A stretch of DNA of 32,905 nucleotides from an uncultured Lentisphaerota bacterium (lineage in GTDB: Bacteria; Verrucomicrobiota; Lentisphaeria; Victivallales; GWF2-50-93): assembly GCA_903872565.1 (NCBI GenBank), contig CAIQLG010000497.1:1-32905 (forward strand). The letters run 5' to 3'. Below, piece by piece: positions 32,905-32,905 of this stretch. The position numbers were made by a program, and so were the translations under genes. Position 1 is the stretch's first letter. Each line of letters starts with the position of its first letter. Below the pieces are notes generated by a model that saw only the letters and a list, made by a program, of their open reading frames with translations, was not told the origin of the DNA and searched no databases.

Positions 32905-32905
32905 C

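Overview
The window is bacterial and gene-dense, roughly 45% GC by eye. Several features point to a Gram-negative-type (diderm) cell: YidC has a large periplasmic domain, there are two lipoproteins, and a Sec-exported enzyme is present. The lineage cannot be fixed from sequence alone. The mix of housekeeping genes, hairpin-rich repeats and an in-frame repeat insertion would fit a PVC-type or other uncultivated anaerobe, but that is a guess. Translational coupling through ATGA or GTGA stop/start overlaps recurs throughout (yidD/yidC, deoC/pabBC, TPR/dnaG, corA/deacetylase, lipoprotein/helical protein, RDD/zinc-finger protein).

Layout. (a) 1-3460, minus strand: the conserved rpmH-rnpA-yidD-yidC-jag block, followed by the first codons of another gene; dnaA is not next to it. 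(b) 3724-5579, plus: a coiled-coil membrane protein, a tiny membrane protein, a MIF-family tautomerase and a metallo-beta-lactamase-fold hydrolase. (c) 5648-7582, minus: an HExxH membrane protein downstream of a pyruvoyl-dependent histidine decarboxylase that carries an export signal. (d) 7857-13150, minus: an operon of TPR lipoprotein, dnaG, deoC and a pabB-pabC fusion with a clear promoter; pabB has an in-frame insertion of about 50 codons that looks like a palindromic repeat. (e) 13218-23537: a defence-like island containing an AbiE-type toxin-antitoxin pair, a multi-hairpin repeat, a gene fragment, a voltage-gated ion channel that has lost its pore by deletion, a 1986-residue DUF4011/helicase/Vsr-like nuclease (Hhe-like) and an HTH-HipA kinase (YjjJ-like) behind AT-rich DNA with three identical 10-bp repeats. 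(f) 23532-29294: polysaccharide deacetylase, CorA, an activase/dehydratase-like Fe-S fusion protein and a carboxynorspermidine-dehydrogenase-like enzyme. (g) 29295-32905: a hairpin-rich spacer, a lipoprotein with a helical partner, and three membrane proteins with zinc-finger or PH-like parts; the last is cut by an incoming transposase-like gene at the right edge.

Most interesting points: the exported histidine decarboxylase, the palindromic insertion inside pabB, the island with the giant Hhe-like protein and the HipA kinase with its candidate operator, the ion channel reduced to a voltage sensor, the activase fusion with an extra four-cysteine motif, and a dispersed repeat present in two hairpin contexts (7.7 kb and 21.9 kb). 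All family calls come from reading motifs; no database search was run.
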